This document shows, piece by piece, positions 1 through 7,412 of a DNA stretch of 22,925 nucleotides. The stretch is from Chara braunii (Eukaryota; Streptophyta; Charophyceae; Charales; Characeae): assembly GCA_003427395.1 (NCBI GenBank), contig BFEA01000168.1:1295595-1318519 (forward strand). The letters run 5' to 3'. Under the pieces are notes generated by a model, which worked only from the letters and a program-made list of their open reading frames with translations, was not told where the DNA came from and made no database searches. The position numbers and the translations under genes were made by a program. Within the stretch, counting starts at the first letter, position 1. Every line of letters begins with the position of its first letter.

Positions 1-211
1 ACGGTCTGTACGAGTTTGTGGTGATGCCTTTCGGCCTTTGCAATGCTCCTGGCACCTTTCAGCACGCTATGAATCGGATATTTCATGACTACTTGAATAA
101 GTTTGTCATCGTGTACCGCGATGACATACTTATTTTTAGTAAGACTGTCGAGGAGCACGTAGCGCACTTGGACAAAGTCCTGAGTCTTCTGCGACAACAC
201 AAGTTCAAGAT
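1..211 (+). mobile_element. Displaced exact copy of a gypsy reverse transcriptase fragment
   Basis: This segment matches 14687-14897 base for base over 211 bp and encodes the RT palm region ([12 protein letters not shown] followed by the YxDD-box strand). It shares the unusual Arg codon in the YxDD box (Y-R-D-D, Arg at 117-119) with the copy at 14803-14805. It ends abruptly at a Nextera transposon end starting at 212, so the reading frame then runs into adapter sequence. I infer it is a chimeric mate-pair sequence at a contig edge, not a second genomic insertion. A second identical element elsewhere in the genome could also have supplied it. Confidence 0.9.
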
Positions 212-249
212 CTGTCTCTTATACACATCTAGATGTGTATAAGAGACAG
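212..249. other. Nextera mate-pair junction adapter (assembly artefact)
   Basis: The 19-nt mosaic end CTGTCTCTTATACACATCT (212-230) is followed directly by its reverse complement (231-249). Two mosaic ends joined outward-in are the known circularisation junction of Nextera mate-pair libraries. Any reading frame crossing it gains adapter-derived residues such as CLLYTSRCV. This is not biological sequence. Confidence 0.97.
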
Positions 250-390
250 GTCTAGTGCTCCTATAAGTCTATTCTGCAGGTAAAGGATGATAGGTATTCA
301 CCTTGAAAGTTTTCAAAATCGTGATGAAAAATGTCCTTGAAGTGAGTAAAAGTTTCATTGGTAATACAAAACTGTTGTTGAACAGGTGAT

Positions 391-1197
391 ATGATGAAAA
401 AAAAGGTTGTCGTTAACCTACTCTCGGCGAATCATGCGGGAAACAGGGAATCTGTTGCAGGATGTATTGTCAGAGATGAAAATGTGATGAGGACATCAAC
501 AGGAGAACAATACTCATATGACACCAATTGGGTGTCGGGTCGTGTTCAACCGGGTATTGTTGAAGGCACACCGTGCTTTGCGTTCAAGGTCGAGGACACG
601 TGGGTTCCATTTCTAGCTCCCATGAAGAGTACATGGCGAAACATAACTCTGTCAGTTGTGCATGACAGAGTATTAAGGTTGAACGATGGGGCAACGACAC
701 AGGACAAAGGACAATATGCATTAGAAATGTGGCGTGTTCTGGAGGTACAGGGGAAGTTCCGCTTGAACGATTTTTTGTATGACACTTTAATTACGGACAA
801 CCATGGGTGATTGGTGGCAACAAAGCGACAGGGTGTATGGCATGCCAGGAAGAGCGACGCAAGGAAGGATCCTCGATGGTTTTGGGTACCGTGTACGATC
901 CCAGTGCCAGATGGTCGTGTAAGGATGACGATGTACGATGCGATGGGAAATGTCTGGAGCACACATTACGTGAATGGCAACTTCTCCTTAAGGCATCTAG
1001 ACAGGGAGGTCACACAAGAGGAGAAGGAGGCAATGGCATGTCGTCCCCATACTGCAGGCTGCTTCGTCCCGCCGCTTCGGAACCCAGTGGAGTTGGACGT
1101 CGTTGAAGGGAAAGTGTTCAGTGGTGACAATTGCATCACATACGAGCAAGCAAGAGAGAAAGAAGCCACATTTCATGGAGTATGCATGAAGATATGA
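391..1197 (+). pseudogene. Unknown protein, first of two homologous modules
   Basis: One frame runs from ATG 391 (preceded by ...GAACAG|GTGAT, a possible splice acceptor ending at 385) to a TGA at 1195-1197, broken once by a TGA at 808-810. I do not recognise the family. Visible landmarks are an N-terminal MMKKKVVVNLLSANH stretch, a Trp/Gly/Pro motif NWVSGRVQPGIVEG beginning at codon 526, and a second motif WVP...P...G.VRM...D..G beginning at codon 883. Both motifs recur about 0.8 kb downstream in 1198-1810, so the locus holds a duplicated module. There is no signal peptide or membrane segment. Length without the stop would be about 268 residues. The internal stop could be real decay or could mark a short intron. 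Function unknown. Confidence 0.45.
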
Positions 1198-1810
1198 GAC
1201 CATGTGGCGATGAGGGAGGACGTTCAGTCTGCAACTGACATTAGGGCCCATGCGATCCCGGAAGGACAGCTGTAGCAGCATATGGTCCTTGAAAAGTATG
1301 GTTATCGTGTCAATTGGGTTCCTGGATGTTTGCATCCTGCAATTGTCGATGGCAAAGTCAAGCTCGTAGCACGACTGCAATCAGGGCACTAACTACCATT
1401 GGGTTGGATGTACACAGGTGTTGTGGAGTATTGGCAGTTCCTTGTGGTTGTGACACGTGTCTCAATTTTTAATGCACATGTGAAGGACCACATGTTGGTG
1501 GCTGAACATGCAAAGCGTTGCTGGGAGAAAATCAGGGAGGAGGACCGTCAGATGGTGTGTAGGAGATATGACCCCATGGCTGACCAGGCGATGTGGTCTA
1601 TGGTCGAGGAGAGGGGTAGGGCCAAAATAAGGGCGACATGCAGAACAGATACATGGTTGACGTTCGCCGCAAGCACGAGTCCACGACAGTTCTTGTTTGG
1701 GTCCCCATTGTCTGTCCCATGACATTTGAGCATGGTGGACATGTCCGCATGAGATTCAGAGACCCGCTTGGTGTGCCTTTCCATCTGACCCACTCAGATG
1801 GACTGAGGAG
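1198..1810 (+). pseudogene. Unknown protein, second homologous module (decayed)
   Basis: The frame of 391-1197 continues past the TGA at 1195 with further stops at 1273 (TAG) and 1390 (TAA), then runs open to 1722. Its codon at 1312 starts NWVPGCLHPAIVDG, matching NWVSGRVQPGIVEG 786 nt (exactly 262 codons) upstream. The second motif, WVPIVCPM...GGHVRMRFRDPLG, starts at 1698, but in another frame, 815 nt after its partner at 883. A net frameshift therefore lies between about 1600 and 1690. Three stops plus a frameshift make this module more decayed than the first. From 1808 a different frame (to 2063, one TAA at 1880) stays nearly open, with an acidic then a Lys/Arg-rich stretch, and leads into the H3-like region. 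It could be the tail of either gene. Confidence 0.4.
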
Positions 1811-2051
1811 AGATTTGAGTATGTGGCAGACGACGACTTGGGCGGTCCATCGCAGCCACGCAAAAGAACAAAGCAGCGATAAGACATCTCTCATTTGTCT
1901 TATGAGGTGGAGGGCCCGTGCGATCCTCGGCTTGACAGGGGGTGCTATGCAACACAAGCTGACACAGGCGGCCCGAGCGATGCGGGGATGTCACAGAGCC
2001 TGAGGAAGATGAAAAAGTGCACGTCTGGACCGCCACATGCAGAATGCGTGA

Positions 2052-2609
2052 CTAGCGACTGGTGAAACAAGGGGTGCACCAACTCGGCCTCCCAAACGCC
2101 GCCGACGACCGGGGATGGCAGCTTTGACAAAAATCAGAAAACTGCAACGATCGAATGACCTTTGCTTGACTTTCAGGCCATTCATGCGGCTCGTGCGCGA
2201 GATTGTGGAGAAGGACATCGCTCTGGATATGGGTGTAAAGTTTCATATGACTGTTGTGCGTGCATTGATGGAGGTTCTCGAAGCTTATCTGGTTGCCAAT
2301 TTCGGGAACACAAACGAGGTGACCATCCATTCGAAGAGGGTGACGATCCAGCTCAGGGACATGAGACTGGTTGACAGGTTATCGAAGCCTCGTTGGGTCG
2401 ATAAATATCAAGGTATGTTGGACGAGAAGGCGAGAAGTGAGGAGAGACAGCAACGGATGGAGGCCAGACAGGCGGATAAAGATGGCAGAAGAGCAGGGGC
2501 AACGAAGAGGAAAGGAGTGTCACGCAAAGGCAACGCACAGAAAAAAAAAAGGCAACGTGAGAAATCAACCAAAAATAGCAACTCACAGGCATTGTACTAT
2601 ATAAGGTGA
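2052..2609 (+). CDS. Divergent histone H3-like (possibly CenH3-like) histone-fold protein
   Basis: The frame opens after a TGA at 2049-2051. It reads a basic stretch ending PPKRRRRPG and then the whole H3 core: alpha-N (ALTKIRKLQRS, compare H3 ALREIRKYQKS), PFMRLVREI, alpha-2 ALMEVLEAYLV, and FGNTNEVTIHSKRVTI with D..L..R of alpha-3. By eye about 42 of 95 core positions match canonical H3 as I remember it. The stretch between REI and EAYLV is three residues longer than in H3. A lengthened loop 1 is known from CenH3/CENP-A, but the loop Trp seen in many CenH3s is absent. About 70 residues rich in Lys, Arg and Glu follow the core; normal H3 ends there. The ATG at 2115 lies inside the core (RPG-M), so the true start is upstream, probably in another exon. 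Splice donors at 2413 and 2606 suggest the extension may be partly intronic. It could be a CenH3, an H3 variant or a decaying copy. Confidence 0.72.
   Translation, partial: LATGETRGAPTRPPKRRRRPGMAALTKIRKLQRSNDLCLTFRPFMRLVREIVEKDIALDMGVKFHMTVVRALMEVLEAYLVANFGNTNEVTIHSKRVTIQLRDMRLVDRLSKPRWVDKYQGMLDEKARSEERQQRMEARQADKDGRRAGATKRKGVSRKGNAQKKKRQREKSTKNSNSQALYYIR
2411..2418 (+). other. Candidate splice donor in the H3-like gene
   Basis: TATCAAG|GTATGT fits the eukaryotic 5' splice consensus (AG|GTRWGT) very well. It falls just after the end of the H3 core, where ordinary H3 terminates. If used, the Lys/Arg-rich extension to 2588 is intron and CAACTCACAG at 2579-2588 would be the acceptor. Confidence 0.45.
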
Positions 2610-2612
2610 GTC
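2604..2612 (+). other. Candidate splice donor (AAG|GTGAGT)
   Basis: TATAAG|GTGAGT at 2600-2611 is a near-perfect donor. Together with the acceptor CACAG at 2588 it would frame a 17-nt micro-exon, or it would end a longer exon if the 2413 donor is not used. I cannot find the next acceptor with confidence. Confidence 0.4.
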
Positions 2613-2775
2613 AAATAACAGTATGTACTGCAGAACGCATATCATGTCCAAACTTGGACACTGTGGTAGTCTTTGCGGTATTAGGTGGAATGATCAACTT
2701 AGCACGGCGGCAAGACGAACCATGTCTCACTTCATCTGTGATGCTCACTGTTATACAACTTTGTGCTACCTGTGT

Positions 2776-2821
2776 ACTCTCTCTCTCTCTTTTTTTTTTT
2801 TTTTCTCTCTCTCTCTCTCTC
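2776..2821. repeat. CT / poly-T / CT simple repeat
   Basis: A CT run, about 14 T and a second CT run make a 46-bp pyrimidine tract. Reading frames through it give only Ser/Leu/Phe or Arg/Glu/Lys low complexity. From 2610 to 3585 I see no gene; the stretch holds this tract, a GA array and a TTTA array. Confidence 0.9.
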
Positions 2822-3034
2822 GGTCTCTTGAAGAGAAGACCAAAAAATATAAGTTGGCCCTCCAAACCAATTGCCTTGTCAAGTGTGTCGTGATGCCTGT
2901 AGGAAGACGATTGATGATGTCTGTGTTAAAAAGTTTTTGTTTTGTGGCGCTTGGGCGGCAGACGGGTCCTTTAAAACAACACATACAGCGGTTGTTGAGG
3001 GAATGAGAGAGTGAATCTGGGGTCTTTCAAAACA

Positions 3035-3038
<4 letters not shown>

Positions 3039-3101
<63 letters not shown>
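3039..3101. repeat. (GA)n microsatellite, 63 nt
   Basis: Uninterrupted GA dinucleotides. Its length nearly equals the other perfect arrays at 3221, 7326 and 8915. Confidence 0.97.
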
Positions 3102-3104
<3 letters not shown>

Positions 3105-3219
3105 ACTAGTGGGGGGCATGAAGGTATTGAACGACGACTCTATTGGTGATTTTGGCCTGCAGTAGTGCACTCCATATATTTTTGTTTTTTTTTCTTCTTC
3201 TTTCTTTGTTTCTTTCTTT

Positions 3220-3220
<1 letters not shown>

Positions 3221-3279
<59 letters not shown>

Positions 3280-3282
3280 TTT
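3221..3282. repeat. (TTTA)n microsatellite, 62 nt
   Basis: A perfect tetranucleotide array downstream of a T/C-rich run (3181-3220). Confidence 0.97.
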
Positions 3283-4570
3283 CATATCGATCCGGCTTTC
3301 ATTGACCTCGAAGCTTGAACCTGTCGCTAGTAGTCTCTACTTCGTAGTCTTAGGCCTTTCAGCCTTGTTGTTTTGTCAATTTCTGCCCTTCAGAAAACTG
3401 GTATGCGTCCCCATGTCTATCTTATGTATATAGGTTTCCATTTACATACATATAGGTAGATCTTGACTGTTGGGTCGTAGATGTTTGCTATTTGGACGGT
3501 TGTGTAGGTGTGTAGGTGCATGCTCTGTTGTAGGTCTAGGGAAGTTGGGTAGAAGTACGCAGAGGCTGACGAATTTGTGGTTGTTTTCGTAGCAAACACA
3601 CTTCTCACGGGCTTAGTGGAGGTCGCGTTGCTTCCCTGCTGCGCAATTGTGGACATGTACGCAGGGCATCGTAGTATCCCTGTGGGACTGTATAGTAAGT
3701 GTGTTTGTTGTTTTCTTGGTTTGGGCCTTGCGGGACTTCATCCCTTGAGCTGTAATTTGTACGTTTGGTTTGTTGGCTTCGAGCCCTCTTCTCCCTCTTC
3801 CACCTCTGCATGCGCTTCTCTCTCTCCCAACCTCATTGTGTCCGTTTGTCTTGTGTTACGATCCTGACCAATTTCGAAGTATGTACTCATCAGAAAGTTC
3901 AATGATGTCCAATTGCAAAAAAAAAAATATGAACTTAAAAGGAGAGAGAAGGAAAGAAGAAGAAGAAGAAGAAGGAAAGAAAAAGAAGATGATATACACC
4001 AGCATAAACCAATGAGAAACCTCTTCTTCTTCGCCAATCAATCTCCTCCTCCTTATTTCCTCCCCTCTAATTGAAACAAAAAATGTCTCTGCTATGTCGA
4101 ATGGCTGAACCAGAATCAAAGTCTGAATCCCACTTCTACTGCAGGCACAACATGAGGTGCACCATAGCCATGGTCACCCTCCTTCTTCCTCCTTTCACAT
4201 GCCTAGGCTATGGCGGAGCGTTGCCACGTTGCCCTGATGTCCACCACACAACACAAAGCAAATATGTCGTTGCCGTCTTCCTGTCCAACGGACAACACAA
4301 AGTGGCTAAGTCGTTGCTCAACAATCCGCCATGCCTGACTCTGCCCCGAGCCTCCTTGGTGCGGCACTACCCCAACGGGGGCCTTCCAGATGCAGCGCCT
4401 AACTAGGTGATGACGATGGTGTCCACCATAATCAGGTAGGTACCTCGCGACTCTCCTCCCTAGTCCCCTTCTCCCTCCTCCTCCTACCGGTAAAGCTCCA
4501 CCATAGCCAAGGTGGAAGCTCCCGACTTCTTTATCCCAGCAGCGTTGTAGCAGTCCTCAGACATATACCT
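3283..4570. other. Non-coding stretch, no gene recognised
   Basis: AT- and pyrimidine-rich DNA with A-runs (3918-3928), a purine tract (3941-3990) and a C/T-rich segment (4021-4066). Frames longer than 90 codons exist (for example 4071-4406), but none shows a domain, consistent composition or splice context that I can support. An imperfect inverted pair, GGCTATGGCGGAGCGTTGCC on the plus strand near 4204 and a related copy on the minus strand near 4490-4510, hints at an old dispersed repeat. Confidence 0.5.
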
Positions 4571-4654
4571 CCTCCCAAGCAACCAATACCTCCTCCCTTT
4601 CGGAGGGAAACTATCATTGCAGACTATGAAATTGCCCGTACAGGCTCCAGACTC
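4571..4654 (-). repeat. Dispersed repeat, copy 1 (inverted relative to 22383-22465)
   Basis: Read on the minus strand, this 84-bp segment aligns with 22383-22465 at roughly 58 of 80 positions with one indel. The best stretch is CCGAAAGGGAGG followed by GGTTGCTTGGG. In both copies one frame conserves a Cys...Cys-Asn-Asp-x-Phe...Lys-Gly spacing, so it may derive from a coding family that I do not recognise. Confidence 0.6.
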
Positions 4655-4750
4655 AGAGTGGATGGACTGGTACCGGCCTACACCTGACCTATTGCTACTG
4701 GTCATCCATTCCGTCGGCAAAACTTCAGAAATCAGCAGTGTTTTCAGTCT

Positions 4751-4926
4751 GTGTTATGGTGGGTCATTACACGTGTCTTTGTTTGTTTGTCGCTGTCTGT
4801 CTGTCTATCTGGTCTGTGCGTCTGTTTATCGTTGTCTATCTGTTTGTGTGTCTGTTTGTCGTTGTTTGTCGCAGTGTGTCTGTCTGTCTGGTATGTGTGT
4901 CTGTTCGTCGTTGTCGCTGTCTGGTC
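4751..4926. repeat. Left copy of artefactual 176-bp duplication
   Basis: Identical to 4965-5140. The content is TGTCTGTT/GTCGTTGTC-type low-complexity DNA. It lies directly against the adapter at 4927, so it most likely represents the same genomic locus assembled twice. Confidence 0.9.
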
Positions 4927-4964
4927 CTGTCTCTTATACACATCTAGATGTGTATAAGAGACAG
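4927..4964. other. Second Nextera junction adapter (assembly artefact)
   Basis: The same 38-bp palindrome of two mosaic ends as at 212-249. A 195-codon plus-strand frame (4617-5204) crosses it and contains the adapter-derived string [11 protein letters not shown], so that frame is spurious. Confidence 0.97.
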
Positions 4965-5140
4965 GTGTTATGGTGGGTCATTACACGTGTCTTTGTTTGT
5001 TTGTCGCTGTCTGTCTGTCTATCTGGTCTGTGCGTCTGTTTATCGTTGTCTATCTGTTTGTGTGTCTGTTTGTCGTTGTTTGTCGCAGTGTGTCTGTCTG
5101 TCTGGTATGTGTGTCTGTTCGTCGTTGTCGCTGTCTGGTC
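4965..5140. repeat. Right copy of artefactual 176-bp duplication
   Basis: Identical to 4751-4926, and continuous on its right with unique-looking sequence (5141 onward). Removing 214 bp (one copy plus adapter) would probably restore the genome order. Confidence 0.9.
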
Positions 5141-5198
5141 TGTGTGTCTGTTTGTCACTATCGCTGTCGTCGTCTGTCGCTATCAGCCTCACAGATTC

Positions 5199-5440
5199 TG
5201 TTAAACAGACACACATACACACACCCTCACAGATACACATACACAGACATACATAGACATACACAGATACACACACATACACAAACATACACACACACAT
5301 ACACAAACATACACACACACATACACATACACTGACACACATACACACACATACACAAACATATACACATACACAGACACATGCACAAACACACATGCAC
5401 AGACACACACACACACGTACACAGAGCCACACAGCGACAT
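5199..5440. repeat. CA-rich (ACACAT/ACACAG) repeat block 1
   Basis: Degenerate CA-repeat DNA with interspersed CATACACA units. Frames on either strand give only Thr/His or Val/Cys repeats and are not genes. Confidence 0.92.
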
Positions 5441-5539
5441 ACTGCCATTCACCCTTCGAGTTGGCTACTGCGTGCCAGACACAGACCACACATGTCCGTT
5501 GCGAGCTCAAATATCACGCAGTAGCTAACTTGGGAACAA
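5441..5539. other. Unique segment between two CA blocks, with inverted arms
   Basis: TTGGCTACTGCGTGCCA at 5461 recurs exactly at 9311 as the start of the 168-bp tandem repeat. ATCACGCAGTAGCTAAC at 5512-5528 is its imperfect inverted partner, so the segment can fold back. It is probably a solitary relic of the same repeat family. Confidence 0.55.
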
Positions 5540-5740
5540 ACATGCAGACACACACATATATACAGATACACACACATACACAAACATATACACATACACA
5601 GACACACACAGACACATACACAAACACACATACAGAGACACACACTCAGCCACATACACAGACAAACATACACACAGCCACACATACACATACACTCATA
5701 TACACGGACACATACACAGACATGCACAGACATAGTCAGA
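5540..5740. repeat. CA-rich repeat block 2
   Basis: The same ACACAT/ACACAG composition as block 1, ending in CTTTGCCATGCACCCTTTT. Block 1 ends in the similar TACTGCCATTCACCCTTCG, which suggests the block and its boundary were duplicated together. Confidence 0.85.
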
Positions 5741-6011
5741 CACACTTTGCCATGCACCCTTTTGTCTTATTCTTCAGACTGACTAGCGTGGCACATGAGT
5801 GAAAACGGAGTAGAAATAAAAAACGAGATACAAAATTGAAAACAAAAAACTACCCACGGCCTGCTTTTCAGTCCATCAGCTTGCAGCAGGTCCAGCACAA
5901 AGAGGCGAGTACCAGCGCACTTTCAGGCTCGGCAAATTGATTTTTGGGATATTCAAAACAGGTGTGGGTGAACTGGTGGTTTAAGAAGACGGTGTAGGTA
6001 AGAGAAACCGA

Positions 6012-7103
6012 GTGAGCATGACAGAGTCACAGAAAAACAATACGGGTGGTGGCGGAAAGAAGTGTTCGTATATGGGTACAAAAACAACGACCAGTCCCAT
6101 GACAAAAAATAACGACGAAGACTCATGCAAAGAGGTCGTAAGCGAACCCTTGTTGCCACTGACCACTGAGATGTCAGTGAAGAGGTGGAAGAAAATGTTG
6201 AAGGATCCTTGGTACACAGAAATGTACGCAATAATAACGGAGGGTGAAGTAAAGTCTCCCCAGCTGATGGTTGAAGAGTCATACAGCATTAAGGGAAAGG
6301 CGAAAGTTGGGGACACGGCCAGAACAAGAGAAGAAAAGACGAACATGTTTGATGAGGATGAATTGTTCCCCTTCACGTGAAAATCAAGGAGACTCCGAAA
6401 CACATCATTCATGTAACAAAATCGGACATTGCACAATTGATCGACAATGAATGGTTGAACGACAACATTATCGACATCTATTTGCAGTCTGTGTATGAAG
6501 AACACTCGTAGGCACGGGACAACGCAACAGTCCATGTGTGTACAACTTTCTGACTCCCCCAAATCATTGCTAACCAAAAAATGCATGTGGCGAAAAGCGG
6601 ATAAAGAACACTCGTAAGCAATGAACTGCGACGCACGACAGCTACCATGATACCTGTGAACCATAACAGCCACCGAATTTTGCTTCTGTTGCGGAATGTG
6701 AGAGACTTCTTGGCCATCAATCAGATCAACAATGTCGACGTACCTCCTATTGCCATCGTTGTTGACTCCTTCAAAAGGAAGAAACGAGGGGAATGAAAGA
6801 CCATGCGAACATTTATGTGGCACGAGTACCTGTACAAGGCATCCAACGCGAAGGTGTTGACTCCGGAAAAGGTTGATATATCGTCGGTGACATGTATGTC
6901 CGCAATAGAACAATTTAACCGACTGTGGTGTTTATGTATGTTGCATCACTGCCACAATAATACAATTTCTTGCAGCAACTGCGCCGATGGAGGTAAAAGC
7001 TAAGGACATACTGAAAATTGTTAACAAAACACATGTCAACGAAATAATTGTTCACCAATTTCATAAATCTATGGTTGACTGGCTAGTGCGCTGTGCAATT
7101 TGA
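6012..7103 (+). pseudogene. Ulp1/SENP-like (C48) cysteine protease, broken
   Basis: Ulp1-type proteases process or remove SUMO-like modifiers; related domains are also common inside plant DNA transposons. The conserved landmarks occur in order but across frames. An N-terminal hydrophilic part runs 6012-6380. Then SDIAQLIDNEWLNDNIIDIYL (Trp at 6452) gives the family's WLND entry motif. IPVNHNSHR follows with the catalytic-type His at 6671-6673, where the usual following Trp is Arg. IVVDSF carries the Asp at 6764-6766, and NNLTDCGVYVC carries the nucleophile Cys at 6924-6926. Damage: a frame change near 6375, a TAG at 6509, two more stops before 6600, another frame change between 6770 and 6900, and a TAG at 6906 where the family's oxyanion Gln region lies. 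Some frame changes could be short introns, but the internal stops argue for a pseudogene. It may be a transposon-borne copy; I see no terminal repeats. Confidence 0.75.
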
Positions 7104-7323
7104 ACATAAAGACCGGTCGCTTCACCAGTTGATTGACACGCAGTGGCCAACCTTCTCGCGAAGATAGTCGGGGACTTCTCCCAAGGTGAACTTCATTTTT
7201 ATTTATTTTTAATATTTTTTTCTTATAATGACTATGCGAATCCGTATCGTTTGACAATATAGATAGACGACAAGAACGCGCACAAAAGTTGGTGACTTAA
7301 ATGAATCGCAGTAATAATGATAA

Positions 7324-7325
<2 letters not shown>
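7104..7325. other. Intergenic or intronic stretch
   Basis: No gene is visible; an AT-rich run lies at 7196-7226. It links the protease relic to the CT array. Confidence 0.5.
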
Positions 7326-7392
<67 letters not shown>

Positions 7393-7412
7393 CCTCCCTC
7401 CCTCCATTACAG
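7326..7412 (+). repeat. (CT)n(CCCT)n array forming a polypyrimidine tract and splice acceptor
   Basis: A 63-nt perfect CT array is followed by CCCT units and then CCATTACAG ending at 7412. This is a textbook acceptor context: a long pyrimidine tract, then NCAG. The frame downstream opens immediately at 7413. Confidence 0.7.

Noticed and set aside
1-211. Genuine second retrotransposon insertion
   Set aside because: It is 100 percent identical to 14687-14897 and abuts a sequencing adapter at 212; an artefact is simpler.
4617-5204. 195-codon plus-strand frame rich in Cys, Leu, Ser and Val
   Set aside because: It crosses the Nextera adapter and is otherwise a translation of TGTCTGTT repeats.
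5040-5757. Long Val/Cys-rich minus-strand and Thr/His-rich plus-strand frames
   Set aside because: Translations of CA repeats; no gene signal.
5981-6913. 310-codon minus-strand frame
   Set aside because: It overlaps the plus-strand protease motifs, has Phe/Val/Ser-rich composition without a domain, and is best explained as the antisense shadow of AT/GA-biased coding DNA.
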